NCBI GenBank assembly: GCA_002633005.1
Contig: NMRA01000476.1
Coordinates: forward strand, 102,911 to 133,845
DNA from: Phoronis australis
Lineage: Eukaryota; Phoronida; Phoronidae
DNA: 30,935 nt
Direction of reading: 5' to 3'
Shown here: in pieces, positions 8,263-19,600 of the stretch
Layout: every line of letters begins with the position of its first letter
Numbering within the stretch: the stretch's first letter is position 1
Program-made: the position numbers and the translations under genes
The notes under the pieces: model-generated
Seen by the model: the letters and a program-made list of their open reading frames with translations, nothing else
What the model was told of the DNA's origin: nothing
The model's database searches: none

Positions 8263-11200
8263 CTGCAAGGAATACAAAAACTACGAAATATGATTTACAG
8301 TAAAGTACGAGTTAATGAAGCGATTAATGTAATGGTTGCTTTGAAAACAAAGGGCAAAATAAAACCCAATTTTTATGGATAAGGAAGTGATTATCGTTCG
8401 GGTCAAAAGTTGCCAGGTAGTGGAGACTTTCATTTTTTGTGAACTCTGGCTAATAAAAATATGTTCAAGTTTGGAAAATATCCTTAATATGACTACAGTA
8501 ACAGTGTTCCTCGGAATTCAATAACTTTAATTAGACGAGAACAAGCAATTAACACGAAGAGCGGTTACCAACACACTGAGTGATTTTCTATACCGTACCA
8601 AGGGATTCGGGAACATGGCGCGTACATCAGCTAGTTCCCACATTCGGGTTCCTGCTGCGCCCTCGAAACGGTACCAACCGTGTACGAAGCCAGATTGATC
8701 ACACCTGATTTTGTTATCGCTATTGTTCACGTGTCTCCAATCATCGGTAAGTGACGTGTAGCCTGTGGAAGAAGGGAGATACAGATATCTTCTAGAGTTC
8801 TTTCTGCAGTTAGTGTCAGGACATTAAATTGACATTAGTGTATTCGCCCGCTGTTCCATTTTAAGATCAAAATGTTTCTTGTTGTTTTTAAGAGGCCTGG
8901 AACGCGAAAAACAGACTAAATTGCATTATTCAAAGTGGTTCTCCGCCACTGAAACAGAATTCAACGTGCTTGACAGATATATTTACGGTTTGATCTTAAA
9001 GGTTTTGAATGTCTGTAGATGTCAGGGCATTTTTCTTTTAGTTTCAAATTTCAGAAAAACGATCTGTCCAATGCTTGTCACTTCGTTGATTATTCTCAGA
9101 CAAGGCAAAGCACTTGTCCTCATTTGGTATGGCAAGACGTAGACGTAGCACAGTTCCCTAATATAGAAAATGTGACCTTTGGCATTTGATGTCAACAAAA
9201 CAAAGGCAACTTTAGGCAGTCCGACTAAGAGGAAATTGGTGTTTAAAATTAATTGCAAAGTGCAATAACACATGAGAATCTAGCGTTAACATCCATCTTG
9301 ACAGTCAGCTGTTTGTCGAATGGCTGTGAGCACTTGGTCGCACTTATCATAAGTGGGAGGGAGGCTAGAAACTGCGGTGAATACAGATTTTTTCCTTTCA
9401 CACGTACATGTACTTCAAAAATGATCAATTTTGTGAGGTTTTGTGGAAATTTCCTCTCAGGGGGAAGTGTGTAACTTTCTAGTAGAAGGTGCGAGATAGT
9501 ACTTTCGTCTGGGATTGTTTAGAAGATATTTTTGACGAGCTTTCGCGTTCCGTGACTCTTTAAACAGTACACACCATGGAATTTTGCACATTTTGAATTA
9601 CCGGTGGCCACAGACTAAATGTATGACGTAAAATTTAGCTAAACCCATGTTTATTTTGTGTAATTAGCTCGAAATTTTGATTTTTCTTTCAATTTTGCCA
9701 ATTTTCACATTTCCCGCCATGTGACGTCATGGGTTGAACACAAGAGATCAGTGACCAGCATTGAACAATGGCGGAGAGCAGTGAATTTGAAAGCGACGAC
9801 GATTATGAGCAAGAATTAAATAAATACTATGAAGAAACGTACGGGAATGGTGGCCAGGATGAGGAAATGGGGTTGCACGAAAGCGAGAACAAGTTTGATG
9901 TCCTTCCGGCTGCGTACTTTTCTACTTTGAGCCTTACGAACTGGATCCTCCCGCGAGAGAAGCGGCCTCGGGCTCGGCGAGTCAACCCAGTCATCCAACA
10001 GACGATCCTGAATTAAGAGCCGATGTTTCTGAATGATAAATATTGTCCTTTATTGAACCAGGCCTTCATCGTAACATCTCCTGTGACTGGAGTTGAAACA
10101 CGAGTCCTCAAAGTGGGCAAAACACAGAGTGGCCCCGGACCGAATCGCTTGGTCCACGATGAGGTCCCACACTCTCGTTCGGCGCACGAAGCGATGTCAC
10201 TTCAGCGCAACTTTGGTGTCCTTCGGAACACCGAGACGTTCTCCGCCTGTCTGCTGTTGCTGCAGCCTCCGGCAACATATCTTTTGATCCCTCTACGAAC
10301 CTTCTCGACGCTAAATGTACTTTGCTTTCACTTCACTCTATACACATTGTCTCTGATCCGAACAGTATGGCGAACGACTTGGGTTCAACCCATGACGTTG
10401 TACATAATTATTATTTTTTTCAATTTTTGCGTGTTACTTTATGAGCTGTGCACTAAAGGCACTGAAATCAAGTAAGATATAATAATAAAAATTATTTTGA
10501 GGTACTAGAGTCATGTTGTGTACACTTTAAGGTTCCTGTAACAAAGCCTACTAAATGAAAAAGAACATAGAAACGAAGCGTCTGTAGCGGAAAAGTTTTC
10601 ACAGTACCTGCAGTCGACTACAATCTATTTATTGTCAGTGACTGAATTTCTCGATAACTTAATACAAAGCACCCAAGCTTCCTTTGCTAATTTTGGACTC
10701 AAGCACAAAAATCTGACTACAGCATGGATGTAGTTCGGCACTGATTGGAATCAGTATAAAATGGACACCAAGATTTTCTGCGTAATAACTTACTTGTACA
10801 GCTGTTTGGGGGAGGTGGGGTCGTAGTTGTTGTGGCTGCAAGGGAAATCACATGTGCTTGAACAAAAATATATCAAACTTTTATCAGTCAAACATCAACT
10901 ATTCATTATGTAATCACCTCATCATCAAATCGCTAAAAATACATTTAATATTGCAATAACTTATTATTCACCTCGACGTGTCCAATGCAGACAATAATCA
11001 AGATGCCTATAGAACATATCCGAACGAGCACTCCTAAAAGAACGCTCGTAGGCACACAGGGACAATGGAAGGACTATGGTTTTATTTTATAGAATCGTCC
11101 GCTATGTGAAAACGAAAAGGGAATGAGTTTGTCTTCAAAATGTTTTTCTTTTCTGTTAACGACAATTCAGACTGTAGTTTACATCAGGTTCTCATTTTAA

Positions 11201-14200
11201 ACATTTTCCGTTAACCAACTCAAAGCTGTAGGCCCAAAAACAAAGAAATTCAATACAGAGTTACAACAAAAGCAGGGATGGCATAGTAATCAGTTTAAAC
11301 TGTTGCAGAATCGGAAGCAACAACAATTCAAAGCAGAAGTGATAATAATGATGGTTGCGTACGAAAAAATCGAATTGCTCACGTATTTTAAGATGATAAC
11401 CATTAGAGTCGCTGTCAATAACGTCAAAGCAGTGTCCCGGAGGCTTATCTTCAGGCATCGTCGCTCTGAATATAACGATATATGTGGGAATTTGTGTCAG
11501 TGTTCCCGGATCCGTGTAGTTGAGAATAAAGGTCTGAAGATGTGGGACGGAAACATGTTGCGATTAAAAACGGTTGTTTTTTTATTAAAATTCATTTTGT
11601 ATCATGTTGGCAGAGTTAGGAAATCATTCCACAGTATACAGTTAAATTTGGATTCATGAATACGCAAACTGGCAATCCCAAGCTTACCTACGGCTTTTGT
11701 TTTCAAGGGCTTGGTTTCCGTGCTGTTTTATTCACCGTATTATTTCTTCAGATAAATGTCATCACCTGATCGTAATTTTGACGTGTCCAATTCATTCACG
11801 ACCGATGAAATAAATCAAATATAGCTCATCATGTATGACATTAAATTCTACTTTCAATACACGGATTTCCAACCTTGTTTACTGACTAGAATCGCGACGA
11901 CTTTTTCTGAGCGGTTTTCTGCACGATTTTCTGGGAGATTTTCGTTCACACCAAAAGCGGTAAGCCCTGCGGAAAAACAAAGAGGTTGCCCTTTGCCGCC
12001 CTTGCAAAAAGTTATTATCATAATCAGTATTTTAATAGAAAAAAATTATAGATTTCTGGAACTCATGATGTTAACCCAAAGTTCACAAGTAATTTCTATT
12101 ATCACCATCCATTCCTGTTACACGAACTGTACAAAATTGACGGTTGCCTTTCGTTACAGGGAAAACGATAACATTTAGGCCTTGATGCGTAAAGCAAAAG
12201 AGGTCTAAAAATCAAGTCTCGTTCCACTAATTCGCTAACTACATTTTGAAGTAGTTTCTGGTTTATGAAATGCTTGCGTCCCTGTCGTCCCAAGCCCCCT
12301 TTGAGCAGACAGCCTTTGAATTTCAATGCCGAGATGATTAGCATCAAACAGCTTATTATTTAAAATGACTTATTCTTATTAAAATGACATAGGCAAAAAA
12401 TTAAATTTCAAGCCTCAAACGCGAGCCCTCCTATTAATATAGGAGGGCCCGCCGAAAGGTGGCTAATGAGCGGGTTCCTATATTAATATAGAGGTCCCCG
12501 CACTTCGACCCCCCTTCGGCGAGACCTTCTATATTAATATAGGGGGCCTCGCTTTTGAGGTCCGAAATGCAATTTTTTGCCTATGTCATTTTAATAAGAA
12601 TAAGTCATTTTAAATAATAAGCTGTTATCAGTGCCAGATTACCTGTCAAACCGTCAAATCATGAGACCCTGGGACGCGGAGGGGGGGGGAGGGGTCTCGA
12701 AAATATGGCGGCCAGCTAGCTTTATGAAGACTAGCCTTGCTTCAAATATACAACTGTCCACTGATGTGGATTAAAAATCTAAATGAAGTCTGAAATAAAA
12801 TTGGTGTCACTAAAAATAAACTGAGTGGTGGTAAAAATTGTTCAACAGCTCTTTGGACGCCAGATACTAATGTTGCAGCCATAGACAGCATAATGTGATT
12901 TCTATGGTTGCAGCCTTTTCCTCAAGACTCAAGATAACGACAATCGACTTAGCCCGATGAGCTATATAAACACTTTAACAAAAGTTTGTAAATTTGTGTT
13001 CGCTCGCTCGTGTGTTTATTATTTTTAGTTTAACGAAACCATATTGCATACCAATGAAAAGCTCAGCCATTCCCCTTTCCAACGATATCACATTTCACCG
13101 ATAAATGTTTATAGTGTTTAGTAATTTTGCGGCGCCAAAGAGAGCTTAGTATCAAAGTGAATATTTCAAATTCAGTTGGTGCTAAATATGTGTTCAAGCT
13201 TGAACATTCAGCTTTTTCAGTAGTATTTACATTATTGGTTCCATGATAATAAAAACTTATGACAGCTTAGCAACATTTTATTTATTGAACAACTGATGTC
13301 CACCACGAACTCAATACTGTCACAGATAATGAGACCACTTTCAAAATTTCGAACAAGACTGAAACAAATAAAGTTTGAGGCATTATGAACTAGACACGTA
13401 ATCGATTTGAATTAGGTGTAGAGCGTTAACATGAATTTTCATAGCAAATTTCAAAAATGTAATTGTAAGAAAGTTTCGGATGGTGTAGCAGGTTATGACT
13501 TGACCAGAAAGTTTCGTTTTATCTGTGTGTACATTGTCATTATGTAATTATTTGAGTTGAATGTTATCAAATAAATTAATTAGATATAAAGTTACACTGC
13601 TTAAGAAAACAAGTCTCCCAAAAGCGTGAAAAAGCAATTTCTTAGTAAAACTGAAGAGTCAAGGATGCTGCAAATACCGGAAGATTCTTAATTTTGAAAT
13701 ATTATCGATAAAGCATTGTCTTTTTAAGTTATAATTTTCTGATGAATTAAAAATGGTTGTGCACATTTTAGTATGGAAAGTTCAGCAGGAAAACTTCTGT
13801 TGTGTCATCACACGTTTGTGGCATGACTTTAAATGGCCGCAAACTCAGTCTCCAGGGACTGTATACTTTTATGACCAAGTTGAAAAGACTATTACCAGGA
13901 AGACATTCTTTCAGAAATTAGCAGGAAGACATCACCACAATCTAATGTCTTCCTGCTATTCGCCACTCACATTGTGCGCTATTATCCTGGTAATGAAAAC
14001 GGATGTCTTGTTTCATAATAAATCACTTTAAGTTATCTTAACACCACCAGCTTTTAATGTTTTGAAAATCGTTTTATCGAAGCACAACACAATGTTTTGC
14101 AATTGTCAGATCTTGATTTACTTGTCTCAAAGAATAAAACTAAAATTAGAGCCAGTTGTAGAACGTGCTAAACTACAGCGCCTTCATTCACGTCGAAGTA

Positions 14201-16472
14201 GGGGTTTGTTTTCACTAGGTGGCGAATTAGTGGAAGAGACTGTCATGCTACAACTCACGCACGAACACCTAATTTTACCAGGAGAGCCTGCTAGCAAGGA
14301 TCAGATTGGTCTTTGACATCCCGCAGAGATGTCCGTTAGATCTTTTTAAAAACTCGCCCAAAAAGCAAGCAGCTCGACCAAAAAAGCCACGCTGTTTGCC
14401 GCTATTGGAATAACCCCCCTCTTTCAAATGAATATTAAGCAATCTAAAGCTTGTTGCTGCAGCGGGACTTGCTGAAAAATAACGATTTTTACGCCTTCCA
14501 ATGCGAACTGAGTAATCTTTACTTTGGACCTTCGAGTGGCGCTTTCTGGCTCGCTGGTTCCCTGCGTGTCTGCTAGGAGGGGGACAAAGCGCCGCCTACA
14601 CTGAAAAGTGGGTAGCACTATGGAAGAACATAACTTTCAATCATTGTGCATTCTTTCACAGTTCTTCGAAAGATAGCACTGTAGAATGTTGTTTAACATG
14701 GCTTCTCATTGGTTAAAGTAATGAAGCCGACGTCATAACATTCAGTCATTCCCATTGGCTGAAATCTGGGAAAGCCCTTTCAGTTTACTGTTACGTAGTA
14801 TGGCGATCACATTTGACCTGAATCAGTTGCAATTTATTAAAACGGACAGAGGTCGAAGTAAACAAAATCAACTTGAGGGAACCCCGATCCAATGGCTTAA
14901 GACCAAACAAGTACAGCGCATAAAGATGAGTGTAAGTGGTGGCGATGTGATCGTTATACTTTTGACCAAGCCATGCGCACTGATACCCACACACGGAATT
15001 TCGTGTGTCGTTCATCATGTTTCCACAGGGCCACTTTTCTTTATAGATGGCACTGTGTCAGAGGGTAATAACATGGGGACTTCCCTTCCCCTAGCGGACA
15101 CGCAGGAAGCTAGCGAGCGAGTGACGCAGCAGCGTACTAAAATTTTAACTTGTTTTCCCGGATATAGATCACAATAGAAGGAAATGTGTTTACCAGTTTC
15201 ATAGAACTCTAGACACATCAATTCTACAATTCTATACCAATTCTAAACTTAACATTTATAAACAGCAACTTGACAAAAACAGATCTTACTTTCAAACCGT
15301 CAACCAAAATTGAGAAAATAGCCACAATTTTATCGAAAAAGCACAGCCGTTCGACGTTCTCGACCGGGGACTCGACGAGCTGACTTCACATGTGATCCGA
15401 GGCCTAACTAAGACTGAAAATTTCACCTATGACCTGAGTGTCGTCTTCGCACCCATCTCCATGATTGTCTTCATCATACTTTTCAAGCTCGCTATCTAAG
15501 TCTTCGTAATTTACAAAATCACTACTATCCGCCATTGCATATATACTGCCAAATGACCAACGTCTACCACTGATGACATTACGTAGAGGGAAACCAAAAA
15601 CTCATTAATTTTTCTTTAAAATTCGAATTTCTTCAATTATTTCCCAAAATAAGTGCTTGTTTAGCTTTAACCATGGATAAAAAAGCACTGGGGGCGCTTA
15701 AATGAGAAACACACTGCACTTAGTTGCCAAAGACAGAAAAACTGTTTAACCACTTTAGCTCATAAAATCTGTCTCATAATAGTTATTACCACGATCAGAC
15801 TTGATTTCCGTTACCAAAAAGAACAACAAAATCATGACCGATTCAACAAAAAGGTTTTCAGTTTTCTGGACAAGGCCAAGCTAAAATCGCACATTCCAAA
15901 ATGGGGGCAACAATTCAGAATAGGACGTATTTAACTCTCAAAGCGCATTGGTTAAAAATTTAAACATTGGCAAGAAGATAGCGGCTAAATGTCCTTTAAG
16001 CAAAACATTTTTTTTCGGATACAGGCCCTTACGGGGATATACACTACGTCCAACAACAGAAATATCAATTTGGGATTTGAGAATAATCCAACTCGCATAT
16101 CTCATTGCACTTACCTGAGGTTGTGGTGGAAGTTGTTGTCGTGGTAGCTATCGAGGTGTTCAATGATGCTAGATGTCTTATGCACTGCACGTACTTTGTT
16201 CTAACAAATTCGAGCAGTTTCCTTGACACCTTTATATCGGCTTCCAAATCGACAGACACATCGACAGATCGACGCGCAATGAGCCTCGAAAGCCGAGTCC
16301 TTGGTCTGGCATAAGGAAAGCATTCAGTCAATAAGAAATCATCGAAAGCTTTGATTTGTACTTGTAACTTCTGAAGCTCATGCTGCTTTTTTAGGAAGTC
16401 AACATGGGTTAGGTCAGGTGCAGTGTAAGCTAAGGCCCACATGCATGTTGACACAACGAAAATAGACAACAT
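8032..16472 (-). CDS. Secreted D8C-domain protein (uromodulin/OIT3-like), four exons, 255 residues
   Basis: Exons 16472-16115, 10835-10794, 8762-8626 and 8262-8032 have GT-AG borders and phases 1, 1, 0 that join without a break (768 nt). The product has a signal peptide (residues 1-17, hydrophobic SIFVVST core), a charged helical segment with Cys51 and Cys97, a Thr-rich stretch with an N-glycosylation site at Asn105, a TTTTTPPPPNSC linker (121-132), then a D8C domain: CDQSGFVHGWYRFEGAAGTR (154-173), CGTHAKMYILGTHP (187-), ending QGYYVYKLPNAPSCSYAYCG. This module is known from uromodulin, GP2 and OIT3, and is common in cnidarian extracellular proteins. It lies on the secreted side, and its ligand is unknown. 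The Cys expected just after the GTRM motif and one of the usual CC pair (here CY at 220) are both missing. Assigning exon 1 to this gene across a 5.3-kb intron is inferred from phase, strand and the Thr linker. Confidence 0.78.
8626..8762 (-). CDS. D8C gene exon 3 (first half of the domain)
   Basis: The acceptor CTTCTTCCACAG precedes YTSLTDDWRHVNNSDNKIRC and then the WYRF motif. The donor chosen is GCTGAT/GTACGC (phase 0). An alternative phase-0 donor 33 nt further (CCCTTG/GTACGG) would add eleven residues. The nearer one keeps the usual GTRM-to-CGT distance better. Confidence 0.75.
9768..10016 (+). CDS. Short acidic ORF, possibly a transposon-derived or decayed first exon
   Basis: It encodes MAESSEFESDDDYEQELNKY then a Gly/Glu-rich stretch, about 82 codons. 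From about 9917 a second frame reads FYFEPYELDPP, closer to coding style, so a frameshift or unseen splice near 9910 is likely. The first 30 residues and ~110 bp of upstream sequence match a minus-strand copy at 15535. A TGACGTCA octamer (9722-9729) lies 40 nt before the ATG. The acidic start plus a FEP-Y motif loosely recalls repetitive P2X7-C-terminal-like proteins of cnidarians. I would not name it on that basis. Confidence 0.4.
   Translation: MAESSEFESDDDYEQELNKYYEETYGNGGQDEEMGLHESENKFDVLPAAYFSTLSLTNWILPREKRPRARRVNPVIQQTILN
10017..10500 (+). other. 3' part of the intron insertion, no supportable gene
   Basis: A 150-codon ORF spans 10023-10475 but overlaps a second open frame and ends in an AT-rich, hydrophobic read-through. 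A possible decayed continuation of the acidic ORF cannot be followed in one frame. Confidence 0.35.
10794..10835 (-). CDS. D8C gene exon 2 (Thr/Pro linker and first domain Cys)
   Basis: 42 nt between a TTGCAG acceptor and a GTAAGT donor, phase 1 at both ends. It encodes five Thr, four Pro, then NSCT. The Cys fits the conserved position ahead of the D8C Tyr-x-x-Leu. A homologous but 1-nt-shorter exon is at 20879-20839. Confidence 0.75.
10840..12346. other. D8C intron 1, proximal part, no gene seen
   Basis: Bases up to about 11200 still align with 20880-21270 of the decayed copy. Beyond that only short unconvincing ORFs are present (for example 11303-11659 and 11831-12178), with no motif or splice support. 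Confidence 0.5.
12347..12626. mobile_element. 280-bp MITE with 56-bp perfect terminal inverted repeats
   Basis: The first 56 bases (AACAGCTTATTATTTAAAAT onward) are the exact complement of the last 56. ATCA flanks both sides (12343-12346 and 12627-12630), a probable 4-bp target duplication. The interior is a further long hairpin with CTATATTAATATAG palindromes at 12478-12491 and 12529-12542, a near copy at about 12430, and GC-rich arms. It is non-coding. The perfect ends suggest a young insertion. Confidence 0.88.
12627..14510. other. D8C intron 1, middle part, no gene seen
   Basis: It contains a G-run at about 12678-12690 and a hairpin at 13919-13958. ORFs at 13753 and 14062 show no motif. 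I see no supportable gene. Confidence 0.5.
13919..13958. repeat. 14-bp stem-loop within a larger imperfect inverted repeat
   Basis: TAGCAGGAAGACAT pairs with ATGTCTTCCTGCTA across a 12-nt loop. Outside it, ATTACCAGG (about 13891) and CCTGGTAAT (about 13986) pair, giving a nested hairpin of ~105 bp. Confidence 0.75.
14515..15135. repeat. Diverged inverted repeat pair, ~100-bp arms
   Basis: The minus strand of 14611-14515 (CCACTTTTCAGTG ... TAGCAGACACGCAGGGAA) matches the plus strand at 15031-15135 (CCACTTTTCTTTA ... TAGCGGACACGCAGGAAG). The spacer is ~420 bp. ORFs at 14755-15177 and on the minus strand overlap this pair and are unconvincing. Confidence 0.6.
15404..15535 (-). CDS. Second copy of the acidic ORF (43 residues), inverted
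   Basis: ATG at 15535 opens MADSSDFVNYEDLDSELEKY followed by DEDNHGDG, and TAG ends it at 15404. The start aligns with the ORF at 9768, as does upstream DNA to about 15680 (for example AAAGCTAAACAAGCACTTATT against TTAGCTAAACCCATGTTTATT). ACTCAG/GTCATAGG could be a splice donor. Both copies lie inside D8C introns in opposite orientation. Confidence 0.4.
   Translation of the reverse strand: MADSSDFVNYEDLDSELEKYDEDNHGDGCEDDTQVIGEIFSLS
16115..16472 (-). CDS. D8C gene exon 1 (signal peptide, helical region, Thr-rich end)
   Basis: The start is the ATG at 16472-16470 (MLSIFVVST). The frame is open a little further upstream but holds no ATG before an in-frame TAG. The exon ends CCTCAG and is followed by the donor GTAAGT, phase 1. 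Read past the donor, the frame continues open for 17 codons, which explains a longer apparent ORF. Confidence 0.75.
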
Positions 16473-16592
16473 TGCTATCAAATTGAAATCAAAACTGAGT
16501 AGTTCACGATTTTCGTAAGCTCTATCAAACTGGACTTCACCAGAAAGTGTGTTGTTTTGGGGATCAGACCACTATACATTTCATCGTTTCGG

Positions 16593-16602
16593 TTTTTATA
16601 TA
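16593..16602 (-). promoter_or_regulatory. TATA box of the D8C gene
   Basis: TATATAAAAA on the minus strand lies 120 nt upstream of the ATG. This implies a 5' leader of roughly 90 nt and supports 16472 as the start of a first exon. Confidence 0.55.
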
Positions 16603-16639
16603 CGCGATGACAGATGTTCCTCAGCTCGTGCAGATAAAG

Positions 16640-19600
16640 CATAGCTTCCCGGTTCATTCCAAGTTACTGCGCCCAATCACACATTATTTGTCACGCTGCA
16701 CCGATTTGAAAGTTAAGTGTCGTTCCACGAGAGCAACAAAAGGTCGACTGTAGGGTCACCGACTTGGATCTTTAAAAAAATTTTTGTTTGTCAATCCATC
16801 TTGGTAAGATGTAGTATTCAAAACATTTATTTAAGATATTTGGAGGAATTATATTTGAACAACAGGATCGCTAATACTTTGACTCTAGACTGACCCATTT
16901 TTGTTTCGGTTAGGTTTAGGAGCTAAAATAGATTTTAATCGGTATAGCACAAAGGTAATAAAAAATTATACATTGTGTAAGTAGACACAGAACTTCTCTG
17001 TTAAAAAAGTTTTTACTATACTTCGAAAAGAAGCAGCCGTAACCGTTGGCAGAGAGCCAAATATCCGTAGATTTGACCAATTTTTGTACTCTGTGCTAGG
17101 TGATTTCAAAAAATATTCTGGGTCTATTAACAACTAGTTAATGCAAATGCCCACTACTCCGAAACCAACACTTTTTCGGAAAAAGCTTACTCTAAATATT
17201 CCCCAAAACCCGTTCGTTACCCATACTGTCAGATGCCGCTCTTTCTTTGACTTTTCATTCTTGTCTTTGTTGTTTTGATAAATAATGTTTAATATGTGTC
17301 GCTTTTATTTACGCTCCTCACAAATATTCAAGACTATACGCAAAGACTTCAGAGTAGTGTCTCTTTGCAGTACGTTACTGAAATGGAAAATGTTAAGTGT
17401 TCATGCTAACAGTTCAAGATTTTGTAAAACATCTTTAATAGCAGCTGATATCGTGGTCGCTTTAATGTTCTGTAATTGGACAACTCTTTATGAATTTTGC
17501 GAAACTCGTTTATCCACCGCAATCAAAGGAATAATTGCTATTCTTGCTAATATGCATTATATTCGTCATAAATTAGAGAGAAAACTTCCCCAAATCTCTC
17601 ACGTAACTTTGAATTACCCGGTTTCCCGTTCTGTATGTCATGGCTGAGATTCTTGTAACTGTATGAATCCTGCACTCCCGGCTTTGCACGGAGACGTATC
17701 AGTTGCGCATAACTCTGATTCTGTTTGGCTGTGGCCCCTAAATGGTATTCCCTGTCGTGCAAGAAACTATAGTATTATATATGAACGCCCCATCCCCCGC
17801 TTATTGTTTATTTTATTGTGATATTTAAAGTGATGGTGGCCTCTTCAGTGATAGCACTGCTTTCCAAGAGGGGCATCAACAAGAAAAACAGTAATATAAT
17901 ACAATAAAGTAATAAAAAACAATTAAATATACGTAACAAAGATACAATTAAAACAAGTTGAGAATTAAGGCAATAAATAAATGACAAAGAATGGTGAAAA
18001 TTTAACAGATGAAATAAATAAAGAGATGACTCTAAAGAGTGAGAGTATTTACGACAATGAAAAAATGACATGATTATGACAGGTAGGGTATAAAAAGGTT
18101 AGGTATATTACAGCCACTTTTTAATATTAAGTTTGAAAGTAGTAATTGGATCGGACCGTTTAATTTCTGGGCTCATTGATTTCCCATTAAATCTAGATTC
18201 TCATTCTTCCCTTGTGTATATATCTCGCTTAGACTGAGACAAGAGACACTTTTTGTGCAACGCTGGATGATCCGTCAGTTAAACCAAAAGTTGAAAAAAT
18301 GGTTTATACATAGTGTGAAGAGCGTTCACATGTAAAGCAATGAACACTCTCACTCGTTCACATTGTGTCAAGAATCCCTTCATCGAAAAGGAGACCCTAT
18401 CTTACTACCGATCTGACTTAACTAGTGGCGAATACTGCTGTGTTTGTACTAATGGTTGTTTGAGTTAACAGACATCCGCCATTTTGCTTATTTCATAGTG
18501 AAATACACAATGTTACAATGTCCAGTAAAGTCTGAGATACACAAGTACATATAGCGGTGCTTGTATCTTTCACCATGCTGTTGATCAATAGTGCAGTACC
18601 GGACTACAAAGCGACACTCGAATCTCGCTGTATCAGTTACCTGTGATACCCTAAACACCCGTCAGGCGCATTTACTGCCTCGGTTTAGTGCCCTTGGAGT
18701 TTTACATGTTATTTAATTGTTGTTGTCTTATTCTCTACAGGTTTTTCTCGGTTGCATTACACTATTCGCCCTTCCAATGGCATAGAAGTATTACTACTGT
18801 GCGTTGGATTGCAACTCCGGCGTGATACCTAAAACTGGACAAATACCCGTGGATGCATGTATGATGTGAAGTTCTTTGCCTTCCCGACATAAATGAGAGA
18901 CACGAAAATGTGCCTGATTTCCAAAACGACGTCACGTGCTTTCTTATCTCCTGGGCAAAGGAGAGTTCTATCCCGTGTAATCTGGGACGGCCTTGTGGTG
19001 GCACTTAACAGTTAGGCTGCGGCCTAGGAGTAGGCCAGGCTTGGGGACATCTTTTAGTTAAGTACTGTATGTAGGCCAAGTGAATGTGATTTGTTTGTAT
19101 TTGAGAACATACTGACAATAAAAGAAGGACACTTTCTCAGCTGTAGCTGCACTCTTCTTCAAGATGGTGGACACCTAGTGTTTGCTGTGTAGCACTTGGC
19201 CGCGATTTTGGTAGCCCTCAAACAAGCCAGATTTGAAAAAAAAACTAGTTGGTTGACAGTACTTTTGGACCACATTTTTGGAATCCGTATTAGTTCGCTT
19301 CCGGAATCTAATGTTGGCTTTAGTCGAGCATCGGCAGGGAAGTGGTGGTTTTGGGGTGAAAAGTGCCGATTTTGCAATTTTTGGCCTTTATTTTTCTTAG
19401 TCTAGATTTCAGTGGGAGTGAAAGGGTAAAGAATACAAGAGAGAATAAAGTTTTTGTGCTCATCTGTAGGGCTTGTGATGTGAAATGACTCAAAACTTTT
19501 CTTTATTTTTTTGCAGTTTTTGAAAGAGTGGAGAAAGAGTGAAGAGTCCATTGACGTGTGTTCTGACAGGCAAACCCCTGCGAGAACTGTTCTGTGCCTC

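Larger units (their letters stand above)
8880..10530. mobile_element. ~1.6-kb insertion in D8C intron 2 (boundaries approximate)
   Basis: Flanks on both sides align with the paralogous intron at 20521-20620, where the corresponding gap is only ~65 bp. Intron 2 is therefore ~2 kb in this copy and ~480 bp in the other. The extra DNA contains the acidic ORF at 9768. I see no clear terminal inverted repeats or target duplication, so mechanism and exact ends are open. Confidence 0.55.

Noticed and set aside
9768-10500. Naming the acidic ORF a P2X7-like or specific transposon protein
   Set aside because: Only an acidic start and a short FEP-Y phrase in a shifted frame point that way. The diagnostic Cys/Trp cluster could not be found in a continuous frame.
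14755-15177. 140-codon plus-strand ORF
   Set aside because: No recognisable domain, overlapped on the opposite strand by two ORFs and by an inverted repeat arm. Kept only as a note under the repeat.
17285-17647. 120-codon plus-strand ORF
   Set aside because: No family resemblance, no splice or promoter support, composition like the surrounding AT-rich DNA.
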